From JAAYTY01 sp964569245 (lineage in GTDB: Bacteria > Fermentibacterota > Fermentibacteria > Fermentibacterales > Fermentibacteraceae): 9,431 nucleotides of DNA. Under the pieces are notes generated by a model that was not told the origin of the DNA, did no database searches, and worked only from the letters and a program-made list of their open reading frames with translations. The translations under genes were made by a program, and so were the position numbers. This document shows, one piece after another, positions 1 to 7,646 of this stretch. The stretch spans positions 1 to 9,431 of the forward strand of contig CAZMTK010000032.1 of assembly GCA_964569245.1 (NCBI GenBank), given 5' to 3'. Every line of letters starts with the position of its first letter. The stretch's first letter is position 1.

Positions 1-3000
1 TCAGGCAAGAGCCTCTGCTACTTCATCCCCATCGTTGATTCCATCCTGAAGAATCCGGAGGCTGGCAGGGGGAAGATCAAGGCAATCGTCGTCTACCCGA
101 TGAATGCCCTTGCCAACTCCCAGATGATTGCGCTTGAGAGCTTCCTTCACGCGAACTATCCCGGGAAGAAAGGCCCTGTAACCTTTAAGAGGTACACCGG
201 GCAGGAGACTGACGAAGAGAAGCGTGCGATAGTCGCCGATCCCCCAGACATCCTCCTCACGAACTACGTGATGCTCGAGCTCATCCTGACCCGTCCCAAG
301 GAGCACCAGCTCATCTCTGCTGCAGCAGGCAGCCTGAGATTCCTCGTGTTCGATGAGCTTCATACCTACCGGGGAAGGCAGGGAGCCGATGTAGCACTGC
401 TGATTCGGAGGGCTCGCGACTACTTCGACTGCCCCAATGTCCAGATTGTCGGCACTTCGGCTACCTTGGCCGGTTCGGGTACGCTGCGGGAGCAGCAGGA
501 GACGGTTGCCAGGCTCACGGAGACGATCTTCGGAACACCAGTGAGTCCTGACAATGTGATCGGGGAGACACTACAGAGGGTGACAGAAGACGCTGACATC
601 GAAAGTACGGAGTTCTCGGCAGCACTAGGGAAAAAGCTCGCGAACGGCATCGACCTCCCCATCGATCTGCAGGCATTTGCCCACGACCCTCTCGCGATCT
701 GGCTGGAAAGCACATTTGGGGTATCACGCTCAAGGGACGGGAGGCTGGTTCGTGCGGTTCCCATCCCGATAAAGGGAGACCATGGTGCAGCGAAGAAGCT
801 CGCCAGCCTGAGCGGATTAGATGAGGATCGCTGTGCCAGGATCATCCGGGATGCTCTGTACTACGGCAACCAGAAGGTCAAAGTCGGCAGCCCCGAGCAC
901 CCCGCCTTCGTGTTCAAGCTGCATCAGTTCATCAGCCCCAGTGGTACAGTCTTCGCTTCTCTCGAATCTGAGGATGTCCGGGACGTAACCCTCCATGGCC
1001 ACTACTACTCGCCTGACGATACCAGCAAGGTGCTGTTCCCATTGGCTTTTTGCCGGGAATGCGGTCAGGAGTACTACTGCGTTCGGCTGAAAACTACGGA
1101 TTCGGACACAAGGGTATTCCCACGCGAGATTATCGACCGAAGCTCCACAGCAGAGGATGGAGTAGCAGGCTACCTCTTCCTTGATTCCGAGGAACCCTGG
1201 CCCGAGGACCCACAAGAAGCACTGAAGAAGATCCCTGAAGAGTGGCTGAAGGAAGACTCGAAGGGGCGCATTTTCCTTCCTCGTGAACGGCAGAACTGGG
1301 CTCCAAGAGCCATCAGGCTTGCACCCGACGGGCGTGTGGAAAGCTCGGGGCTCATGGTAGCCTTCATGGAAGTTCCCCTGCGCTTCTGCCCAAAGTGCGG
1401 AGTCACATACAGCTCAGGCCGCAGATCAGACTACGACAGGCTTACCTCACTGGGAACCGAAGGCCGAAGCACTGCCACAACGATCCTCAGCATCTACACG
1501 ATTCTGAAGCTGATGGAACACAAAGAGCTGGAGGAGGAGGCCCGGAAGCTCCTGAGCTTCAGCGATAATCGGCAGGATGCCTCCCTGCAGGCCGGGCACT
1601 TCAACGACTTCGTCCAGACAGGCTTTCTTCGGGCTTCTCTCTACGCAGCAGTGAAGAGGGCCGGGGATGAAGGGCTTCAGTTCGATTCCCTGGCGAAGGA
1701 AGTCGTCCTTTGCATGGACCTGGAGCCAGCCGACTATTGCCAGAACCCGGAAGCAGTCTCCACGGCGCTTGAAGAGGCGCAGAGCGCCTTGCGCGAAGTG
1801 ATCGAGCACAGGGTATACCGTGATCTGGAGCGAGGGTGGCGAATCAACTCCCCCAACCTCGAACAGTGCGGGCTGCTCAGAATCGAATACAAACACCTGG
1901 ATGAGGTCTGCAGGAACGAGAACTACTGGAAGACCGCGTCCGAGACGCTGGCTGCAGCGTCTCCTGAGCTTCGGAAAGAGGTCTGCACCGTACTCCTGGA
2001 CCACGCCCGTCGTGAGCTTGCCATCTCAGCCGACTGTCTTGATCGAGAAAAACTGGGGCGGATCCGCAGCAGGAGTCTTCAGTACCTTGTCGACCCCTGG
2101 GTGATTGACGAGGATGAGAGGCTCGACCAGAGTGCCGCAAGAATCCTCCTTCCACGAGCCGGCTCGAAAGAGAAGAGCGCCGAGAGGGCCGTTTTCCTCT
2201 CCAGCAGGGGGAACTTCGGGAAGTACCTTAGCTCTGCGCTGGGGCCGCTCGACAGCAGGCAGAAGGAAGCCATCATTTCCGACCTCGTGCGAATCCTCAA
2301 GACACACGGTGACATCCTGCAGGAGGTTCGATACAGCGCGAAGGAAGTAGGCTATCGAGTCAAAGCTGCAGCGATGGTGTGGCGGGCGGGTGATGGGACA
2401 GAGTCGTATTTCGACCCGGTGAGAACGCCCAGGAAGTCTTCAGCCGACAGGTCTCCCAACGCGTTCTTCAAGCTCTACTACATGGAGACCGCGAGGCTGA
2501 CATCCGACCTGGAGGCACGGGAGCATACGGCTCAGGTGCCGCAGGAATTGCGGGAAGAGCGCGAGAAGAGGTTCAGAGAAGCCGATCTCAAAGTGATGTA
2601 CTGCTCTCCCACCATGGAACTGGGAGTGGATATAGCCCAGCTCAACCTCGTGAACATGAGGAACGTCCCTCCCACCCCCGCAAACTACGCTCAGAGGGGC
2701 GGGCGTGCCGGCAGGAGCGGCGATCCAGCCTTCATCTACACCTACTGCGGCAAGGGCAGTCCGCACGACCAGTACTTCTTCAATCATCCTGACCAGATGG
2801 TTGCAGGGGCTGTGAAGCCTCCCCGTGTGGACCTGGCCAACGAGGAGCTGGTCAGGGCTCATGTCCATGCGATCTGGCTCAAGGAGACGGGCATATCGCT
2901 AGGTGAATCACTTACCTCGATCCTCGACCTTACCGACACCGACAACCCGAGGCTGCTCGATTCAGTAAAAGAGGCGATCAACGACCCTGCAGCATCGAAT

Positions 3001-4821
3001 AGGGCTATGACCAGGGCTTCCCGGTTCCTCGGCACCCTCATGCCCTACATCGAGCGAGCCTGGTGGTTTTCGGACGACTGGCTGAAGCTGGAGATCGAGC
3101 ACGCCTCCTCGCAGTTCGAACAGGCCCTGACGAGGTGGAAGGACCTGTACCGTGCAGCGCTGAGCCAGATAAGGATACAGAACGACATCGTCATCGATCA
3201 CTCCCGATCCCACAGGGACCACGAGAAGGCCGAGCGGTTGAGGGCTGAGGCCGTCAGGCAGAGAGACCTGCTGACCAACGAATCGGATACCCGCGAAGGG
3301 GATTTCAGCAGCTACCGCTACTTCGCAAGCGAGGGATTCCTGCCAGGCTACAACTTCCCACGCCTTCCGCTTTCCGCCTACATCCCGGGAAGAAAGTCAT
3401 ACCGACGGCAATCGCAGGATGACTACCTCTCCCGTCCCCGCTTCCTAGCGATAACCGAGTTCGGGCCCAGGGCGGTCATCTATCACGAGGGCTCGAAGTA
3501 CATCGTCGAGCGCGTGAGCTTCATTGCGGGAGAAACGGGGTTGGACAAGACCTCGGCCAAGATATGCCCGAGTTGCGGATTCCATCATCCTGCGCCTAGT
3601 GGAACCGGGGCTGACCTGTGCGAACACTGCGGCGAACCTCTTACGGAGGTTCTGAACAACCTCATCAGGCTGAGGAACGTGGTCACGCGCCGCAGGGAGA
3701 ACATCAATGCCGACGAGGAAGACCGCATAAGGATGGGCTACGATATCCGGACCTCTTTCCGCTTCTTCACGCGGCACGGCAGGCAGTCGTTCCAGAGGGC
3801 TGAGCTCAAGGAGGGGGATGCCCTTCTGGCCAACATAACCTACGGCCAGTCTGCGCAGCTCATCCGCATCAACATGGGTTGGAAGAAGAGGCAGGAAACA
3901 GGCTACGGCTACGGCTTCGACATCAACAGCGAGACCGGCCAGTGGGTGAAGAGCCGTGAAGAGGACGAGATCGAGGAGGAGCCCGAGAGGGGCAGGACTA
4001 CGCGGGTGGTCCCTTATGTCGAGGACACGCGGAACTGCATGGTTTTCTCCCCACGCATCGAACTGACTACCGGCCAGCTCCTCTCGCTCCAGAGTGCTTT
4101 GAAGAGCGCGATGCAGGTTGTGTTTCAGCTTGAGGACGGCGAGCTGGATGCCGAACCCCTGCCCATGAAGACAGCCCCCCGCAGCATACTGTTCTACGAA
4201 TCCGGGGAGGGGGGTGCGGGTGCTTTGATAAGGCTTCTTGAAGAAGCCGGGGCATTCGGCAGGGTCTGCAAAGAGGCCCTGTCCATTTGCCACTTCGACC
4301 CCGAAACCGGGAAGGACCTGGAAAGGGCTCCAGGGGCGGATGAGAGGTGCGGCAAGGCCTGCTACTCCTGCCTCCTGAGCTACCGCAACCAGAAGGATCA
4401 TGAACTGCTTGACCGTCACTCGATCAAGGGTGTTTTGGAGAGGTTCGGGAGGGCAGACCTGGTAGTCTCCCCCTCGGCGGTTGACCCTGACGAGCATTTC
4501 CAGCGCCTGATGAGACTCTGCCAGTCCGACCTCGAACGGCAGTTCATTCAGTTTCTGAGAGACAACCTCCTGCGCCTTCCATCCGATGCCCAGCTCCTCC
4601 TGGAAGAACAGCAGACGCGGCCTGACTTCAGCTACACCGACAAGTACACCCACGTTTATGTGGATGGACCTGATCATGATACTCCGCACCAGAGGCAGAG
4701 GGACGCTGAGGTCGACACTCGCCTCGCAGATGCGGGGTTCACGGTGATCCGTTTCCGATACGATTCAGACTGGAAGGCCATTGCTACCAGGCACAGGAGT
4801 GTTTTCGGAGAGATGAAGTGA
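1..4821 (+). CDS. Large DEAD/DEAH-type helicase with DUF1998 cysteine cluster and C-terminal nuclease-like domain (5'-partial)
   Basis: The frame is open from base 1, so the N-terminus lies outside; 1,606 residues are visible, numbered here from base 1. Superfamily 2 helicase motifs appear in order: SGKS (end of Walker A, 1-4), YPMNALANSQ (motif Ia), DELH (motif II, 118-121), SAT (motif III, 153-155), SFSDNRQDAS (about 519), SPTMELGVDI (motif V, about 870) and QRGGRAGR (motif VI, 898-905). Cysteine pairs lie at 351/354, 463/466, 1189/1192 and 1207/1210. A DUF1998-type cluster (Cys 1423, 1430, 1450, 1454, 1457) follows the segment FYESGEGGAG. Residues from about 1511 resemble DUF559/Vsr nucleases. 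Family knowledge: helicase plus DUF1998 in one chain is seen in MrfA and in Druantia DruE, whereas DISARM splits these between DrmA and DrmB. Inference: an ATP-driven DNA translocase of a defence system. The internal ATG at base 100 is not the true start, because conserved helicase sequence precedes it. The stop overlaps the start of the next gene. Family call is sure; the specific system is less so. Confidence 0.93.
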   Translation, partial: SGKSLCYFIPIVDSILKNPEAGRGKIKAIVVYPMNALANSQMIALESFLHANYPGKKGPVTFKRYTGQETDEEKRAIVADPPDILLTNYVMLELILTRPKEHQLISAAAGSLRFLVFDELHTYRGRQGADVALLIRRARDYFDCPNVQIVGTSATLAGSGTLREQQETVARLTETIFGTPVSPDNVIGETLQRVTEDADIESTEFSAALGKKLANGIDLPIDLQAFAHDPLAIWLESTFGVSRSRDGRLVRAVPIPIKGDHGAAKKLASLSGLDEDRCARIIRDALYYGNQKVKVGSPEHPAFVFKLHQFISPSGTVFASLESEDVRDVTLHGHYYSPDDTSKVLFPLAFCRECGQEYYCVRLKTTDSDTRVFPREIIDRSSTAEDGVAGYLFLDSEEPWPEDPQEALKKIPEEWLKEDSKGRIFLPRERQNWAPRAIRLAPDGRVESSGLMVAFMEVPLRFCPKCGVTYSSGRRSDYDRLTSLGTEGRSTATTILSIYTILKLMEHKELEEEARKLLSFSDNRQDASLQAGHFNDFVQTGFLRASLYAAVKRAGDEGLQFDSLAKEVVLCMDLEPADYCQNPEAVSTALEEAQSALREVIEHRVYRDLERGWRINSPNLEQCGLLRIEYKHLDEVCRNENYWKTASETLAAASPELRKEVCTVLLDHARRELAISADCLDREKLGRIRSRSLQYLVDPWVIDEDERLDQSAARILLPRAGSKEKSAERAVFLSSRGNFGKYLSSALGPLDSRQKEAIISDLVRILKTHGDILQEVRYSAKEVGYRVKAAAMVWRAGDGTESYFDPVRTPRKSSADRSPNAFFKLYYMETARLTSDLEAREHTAQVPQELREEREKRFREADLKVMYCSPTMELGVDIAQLNLVNMRNVPPTPANYAQRGGRAGRSGDPAFIYTYCGKGSPHDQYFFNHPDQMVAGAVKPPRVDLANEELVRAHVHAIWLKETGISLGESLTSILDLTDTDNPRLLDSVKEAINDPAASNRAMTRASRFLGTLMPYIERAWWFSDDWLKLEIEHASSQFEQALTRWKDLYRAALSQIRIQNDIVIDHSRSHRDHEKAERLRAEAVRQRDLLTNESDTREGDFSSYRYFASEGFLPGYNFPRLPLSAYIPGRKSYRRQSQDDYLSRPRFLAITEFGPRAVIYHEGSKYIVERVSFIAGETGLDKTSAKICPSCGFHHPAPSGTGADLCEHCGEPLTEVLNNLIRLRNVVTRRRENINADEEDRIRMGYDIRTSFRFFTRHGRQSFQRAELKEGDALLANITYGQSAQLIRINMGWKKRQETGYGYGFDINSETGQWVKSREEDEIEEEPERGRTTRVVPYVEDTRNCMVFSPRIELTTGQLLSLQSALKSAMQVVFQLEDGELDAEPLPMKTAPRSILFYESGEGGAGALIRLLEEAGAFGRVCKEALSICHFDPETGKDLERAPGADERCGKACYSCLLSYRNQKDHELLDRHSIKGVLERFGRADLVVSPSAVDPDEHFQRLMRLCQSDLERQFIQFLRDNLLRLPSDAQLLLEEQQTRPDFSYTDKYTHVYVDGPDHDTPHQRQRDAEVDTRLADAGFTVIRFRYDSDWKAIATRHRSVFGEMK
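4498..4818 (+). other. Restriction-endonuclease-like (DUF559/Vsr-type) domain at the C-terminus of the large helicase
   Basis: The last ~105 residues of the upstream protein, beyond the DUF1998 cysteines, read as a separate small domain. After a helical segment (LERQFIQFLRDN) come RPDFSY (1540-1545), then VYVDGPDHD with Asp1555 and His1559, then RQRDAEVDTRLADAGFTVIRF. This matches the order of the DUF559/Vsr-like nuclease fold: an acidic PDF strand, a (V/I)x(V/I)DGxxH strand, an RDxxxDxxL helix and a GxxVxRF strand. The Glu usual in the EVDG segment of DUF559 proteins is Tyr1553 here, so activity cannot be assumed; Vsr itself lacks that Glu and relies on other residues. Domain boundaries are approximate. 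It could be an active nuclease or a degenerate DNA-binding remnant. Confidence 0.7.
4807..4821 (+). promoter_or_regulatory. Ribosome binding site and GTGA coupling junction for the DrmD-like gene
   Basis: GGAGAG at 4807-4812 lies inside the end of the upstream gene, five bases before the GTG at 4818. The upstream TGA stop occupies 4819-4821, so stop and start share bases in the string GTGA. Good purine complementarity at good spacing, together with a conserved-looking N-terminus right after it, decides the GTG as the start. The overlap implies translational coupling and rules out a separate promoter between the two genes. Confidence 0.8.
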
Positions 4822-7646
4822 GTTTCGCCCCTGGAGCCCTCGTAAGAGCGCGGGGAAGAGAATGGGTGGTTCTGCCCGAGTCCGCCCCCGATTTCCTCAT
4901 CCTGAGGCCCCTGGGGGGCACGGACGAGGAACAGGCGGGCATCTACCTCCCTCTGGAGCAGGTCGAGCCGGCCACCTTCCCCCTGCCTGCCCCCGGAATC
5001 CCCGGTGACTATCGCTCCTGTAGGCTCCTCAGAGATGCTGTGAGGCTGGGCTTCAGGAACAGTGCGGGCCCATTCCGTTCTTTTGGGCGTATTGCTGTCG
5101 AGCCTCGGCCATACCAGCTTGTTCCCCTGCTCATGTCCCTCAGGCTCGATCCGATACGGATGCTCATAGCCGACGACGTGGGTGTGGGGAAGACCATAGA
5201 AGCCTGCCTTATCGTAAGGGAGTTGCTGGACAGGGGGGAGATCAGGAGGTTCACGGTTCTGGCACCCGCTCACCTATCGGAGCAGTGGCAGAAGGAACTG
5301 AACGACAAGTTCCATCTCGATGCCGAGCTGGTTCTTCCTGGAACCGTGAGATCGCTCGAATCCTCCTGCGCAACCCATGAGTCGGTCTTCGAGAAGTACC
5401 CCTACACAGTCGTCTCGATGGACTACATCAAGTCAGACAGGCACCGGGCTGAATTCCAGCGGGCATGCCCCGAGATGGTGATTGTGGACGAAGCTCATGG
5501 GTGTGCCTTCGGGGCGATTAAGGGCAGCGGACGGCATCAGAGACACCAGCTCGTGACAGCCCTTTCGCGGGAGGCTGGAAGGCACCTGATCCTAGTGACG
5601 GCAACGCCTCACAGCGGAAACGAAGCTGCCTTCCGCTCGCTTCTCGGCTTCCTGAGGCCAGAGTTCAACGACCTTCCCGAAGAGCTTGCCGGACCACAGA
5701 ACGAATCGCACCGGCGCGAGCTTTCGAGACACTTCATCCAGCGCACACGAGGCGATGTGATGAGCTACCTCAGCTCGCAAACCGCGTTCCCCACCCGGGA
5801 GGATTCCGAGCACTCGTACACTCTCGATACTGCCTACAGGTCGCTCTTCAACAAGGTTCTCAACTACGCTCGGGAATCGGTGACCGCAGGTTCAGGCGGG
5901 AAGCGCGAGAAGAGGGTGCGCTACTGGTCAGCCCTTGCCCTTCTCAGGTCGCTTGCTTCCAGTCCACGTGCCGCAGCAACCACCCTACGCAACAGGGCCA
6001 GTACAGTTGCAGCCGAGGACGTGGAGGAGGCTGACGAGCTTGGCCGCCGGGCTATTCTCGATTTGGAGCTGGAGCAGGGTGACGAGGCTTTTGACGTATC
6101 TCCGGGAGGAGAGATAGGCGACCTTTCCCACGAAAAGGCCGACTCACACGTGGAGAGGTTGCGCAGGTTCGCCCTGGAGGCATCGAAGCTGGAGGGCTCG
6201 CAGGACCTGAAGCTCCAGAAGGCAACCGAGCTGATTCAGAAGCTTCTGCATGATCGAAACAGCCCCATCGTCTTCTGTAGATTCATCGACACTGCGGAGT
6301 ATCTGGCCGAGCATCTCAAGAAGGTCCTTCGCGGGGTGGCGGTGGATTGCATTACGGGGAGGCTGAGCCCTGAGGATCGCGAGCAGAGGATAGCCGAACT
6401 CTCTGAGTCCTTCCCGCGGGTACTGGTGTGCACCGACTGCATGAGCGAGGGGATCAACCTTCAAGACTCCTTCGACTCGATTCTGCACTATGACCTCTCC
6501 TGGAATCCCATGCGGCACGAGCAGAGGGCTGGGCGTGTGGACCGTTTCGGCCAGAAGCGCGACAAGGTGAAGGTCCTGACTTTCTACGGCAGGGACAACC
6601 CCATAGATGCAAAAGTGCTGGAGGTGCTCCTCAGGAAACACAACAGCATACGGAGCGCTCTGGGAATCTCCGTGCCGGTTCCGGCAAGAACCAACGAGGT
6701 CATAGAAGCTCTGGTGGACAGCTTGCTGAGTTCCCGGGGCGAGGGCGAGCAGATGATCCTCGGTGGGTTCGAGGAGTATCTGGCCACGCGCGGGGACGAA
6801 CTATTCAAGGCTTGGGAGGAGGCTTCGAACAGGGAGAAGCGCTCCCGAACAATGTTCGCCCAGCTATCCATCCACCCCGAGGAGGTGGCGGCGGAGTACG
6901 GTGAAGCTCAGGCATCCTCCGGCTCCCAGCAGGATGCCAGAAGCTTCTTCAGAACGTCGCTGGAGGCCCACGGGGCTGTCATCACAGGTGATGACCCCAT
7001 GAGCGTAACTCTGAGGAATGTGCCCCAGGCCTTGAAGGATTCTATGGCTTGTCCGGAAGACTTCAGGGCGACCTTCGACTTTCCCCCGCAGGAGGGTGTT
7101 CACTACCTGTCGCGCACCCACCCCTGGGTGGAGGGCCTGGCATCCTACGTGCTTGATTGTGCCCTCGATCCCCTGGCCAGATCGCTGGCGCGGCGGAGCG
7201 GGGTGATCCGGACTTCAGGGGTCGCCGTGCGGACGACCCTCCTGCTTCTGCGCTTCCGCTACCACATCGTCACAACCCGCCCTGAAGAGGAAAGTCGTCT
7301 CCTGGCCGAGGACTGCCATCTCATGGCGTTCGAGGGGGCACCGGAGAGCCCGAAGTGGCTGGAGACGGAGAAGGCCGAGTCAATCCTTGGCCTCCAACCC
7401 ACAGCCAACATCTCCGAGGATGAGGCCACCCATTTCCTCGAACCCGTCATCAAGAGCCACAACCTGTTGACCAAGGCCATCGATGCCGAGGCCAGAGTGA
7501 AGGGCAATGCCCTGCTCAAGTCCCACTTGCGGGTGAGGGCGGCTGCCCGTTTGAAGGGTGTATCGGTCAGGATCGAGCATCAGCCTCCTGCCGACCTTCT
7601 GGGTGTGTTCATCTACCTCCCGGTGCCCAAGGGTAGCAGCACGTGA
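4818..7646 (+). CDS. drmD: SNF2-family helicase, DrmD-like (DISARM-type)
   Basis: A complete 942-residue SNF2-type superfamily 2 ATPase, expected to be a cytoplasmic double-stranded DNA translocase. Motifs in order: RPYQ (97-100, Q-motif-like), GVGKT (Walker A, 122-126), LAPAHLSEQW (motif Ia), DEAH (motif II, 224-227), TATPHSG (motif III, from 261), IVFCRF (lobe 2 entry, about 480), CTDCMSEGINLQ (motif V, from 538) and QRAGRVDR (motif VI, 569-576). The two lobes are separated by about 200 residues that include an acidic stretch near 395-435. The N-terminal ~90 residues (GALVRARGREWVVLP) and the C-terminal ~300 residues carry no motif I can name. Known: DrmD of class 1 DISARM is a SNF2-like helicase in the same operon as an adenine methylase, as here. 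The GTG start is chosen from its ribosome binding site and the GTGA overlap. Alternatives are DpdE or another RapA/HepA-like phage-defence helicase. The SNF2 call is near certain; the DrmD assignment is likely. Confidence 0.9.
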   Translation: MSFAPGALVRARGREWVVLPESAPDFLILRPLGGTDEEQAGIYLPLEQVEPATFPLPAPGIPGDYRSCRLLRDAVRLGFRNSAGPFRSFGRIAVEPRPYQLVPLLMSLRLDPIRMLIADDVGVGKTIEACLIVRELLDRGEIRRFTVLAPAHLSEQWQKELNDKFHLDAELVLPGTVRSLESSCATHESVFEKYPYTVVSMDYIKSDRHRAEFQRACPEMVIVDEAHGCAFGAIKGSGRHQRHQLVTALSREAGRHLILVTATPHSGNEAAFRSLLGFLRPEFNDLPEELAGPQNESHRRELSRHFIQRTRGDVMSYLSSQTAFPTREDSEHSYTLDTAYRSLFNKVLNYARESVTAGSGGKREKRVRYWSALALLRSLASSPRAAATTLRNRASTVAAEDVEEADELGRRAILDLELEQGDEAFDVSPGGEIGDLSHEKADSHVERLRRFALEASKLEGSQDLKLQKATELIQKLLHDRNSPIVFCRFIDTAEYLAEHLKKVLRGVAVDCITGRLSPEDREQRIAELSESFPRVLVCTDCMSEGINLQDSFDSILHYDLSWNPMRHEQRAGRVDRFGQKRDKVKVLTFYGRDNPIDAKVLEVLLRKHNSIRSALGISVPVPARTNEVIEALVDSLLSSRGEGEQMILGGFEEYLATRGDELFKAWEEASNREKRSRTMFAQLSIHPEEVAAEYGEAQASSGSQQDARSFFRTSLEAHGAVITGDDPMSVTLRNVPQALKDSMACPEDFRATFDFPPQEGVHYLSRTHPWVEGLASYVLDCALDPLARSLARRSGVIRTSGVAVRTTLLLLRFRYHIVTTRPEEESRLLAEDCHLMAFEGAPESPKWLETEKAESILGLQPTANISEDEATHFLEPVIKSHNLLTKAIDAEARVKGNALLKSHLRVRAAARLKGVSVRIEHQPPADLLGVFIYLPVPKGSST
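7629..7646 (+). promoter_or_regulatory. Weak ribosome binding site and GTGA coupling junction for the methyltransferase gene
   Basis: AAGGG at 7629-7633 lies nine bases before the GTG at 7643. The upstream TGA occupies 7644-7646, again giving a GTGA stop/start overlap of four bases. The Shine-Dalgarno match is weaker than at the previous junction, so re-initiation by ribosomes finishing the helicase gene probably contributes most. The start is also supported by the N-terminal text (HQEVFQTIRSVGGLI), which looks like a genuine protein start for this family. Confidence 0.65.

Noticed and set aside
4203..4219. G-rich run that might form a G-quadruplex
   Set aside because: Only three separable G-runs of three or more are present, so a standard four-run quadruplex is not supported. 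It encodes the conserved glycine-rich ESGEGGAG segment of the protein.
3445..4689. A 414-codon open frame on the minus strand, opposite the large helicase
   Set aside because: Its codon boundaries coincide exactly with those of the sense gene. In this register only sense TTA, CTA or TCA codons give stops, and these are rare in GC-rich genes. The translation shows no family motif and the sense strand has clear conserved motifs.
100..4821. Taking the ATG at 100 as the start of the first gene
   Set aside because: The frame is open upstream to base 1 and encodes SGKS and IVVYPM, the end of Walker A and motif Ia. The ATG is internal and the gene is truncated by the window.
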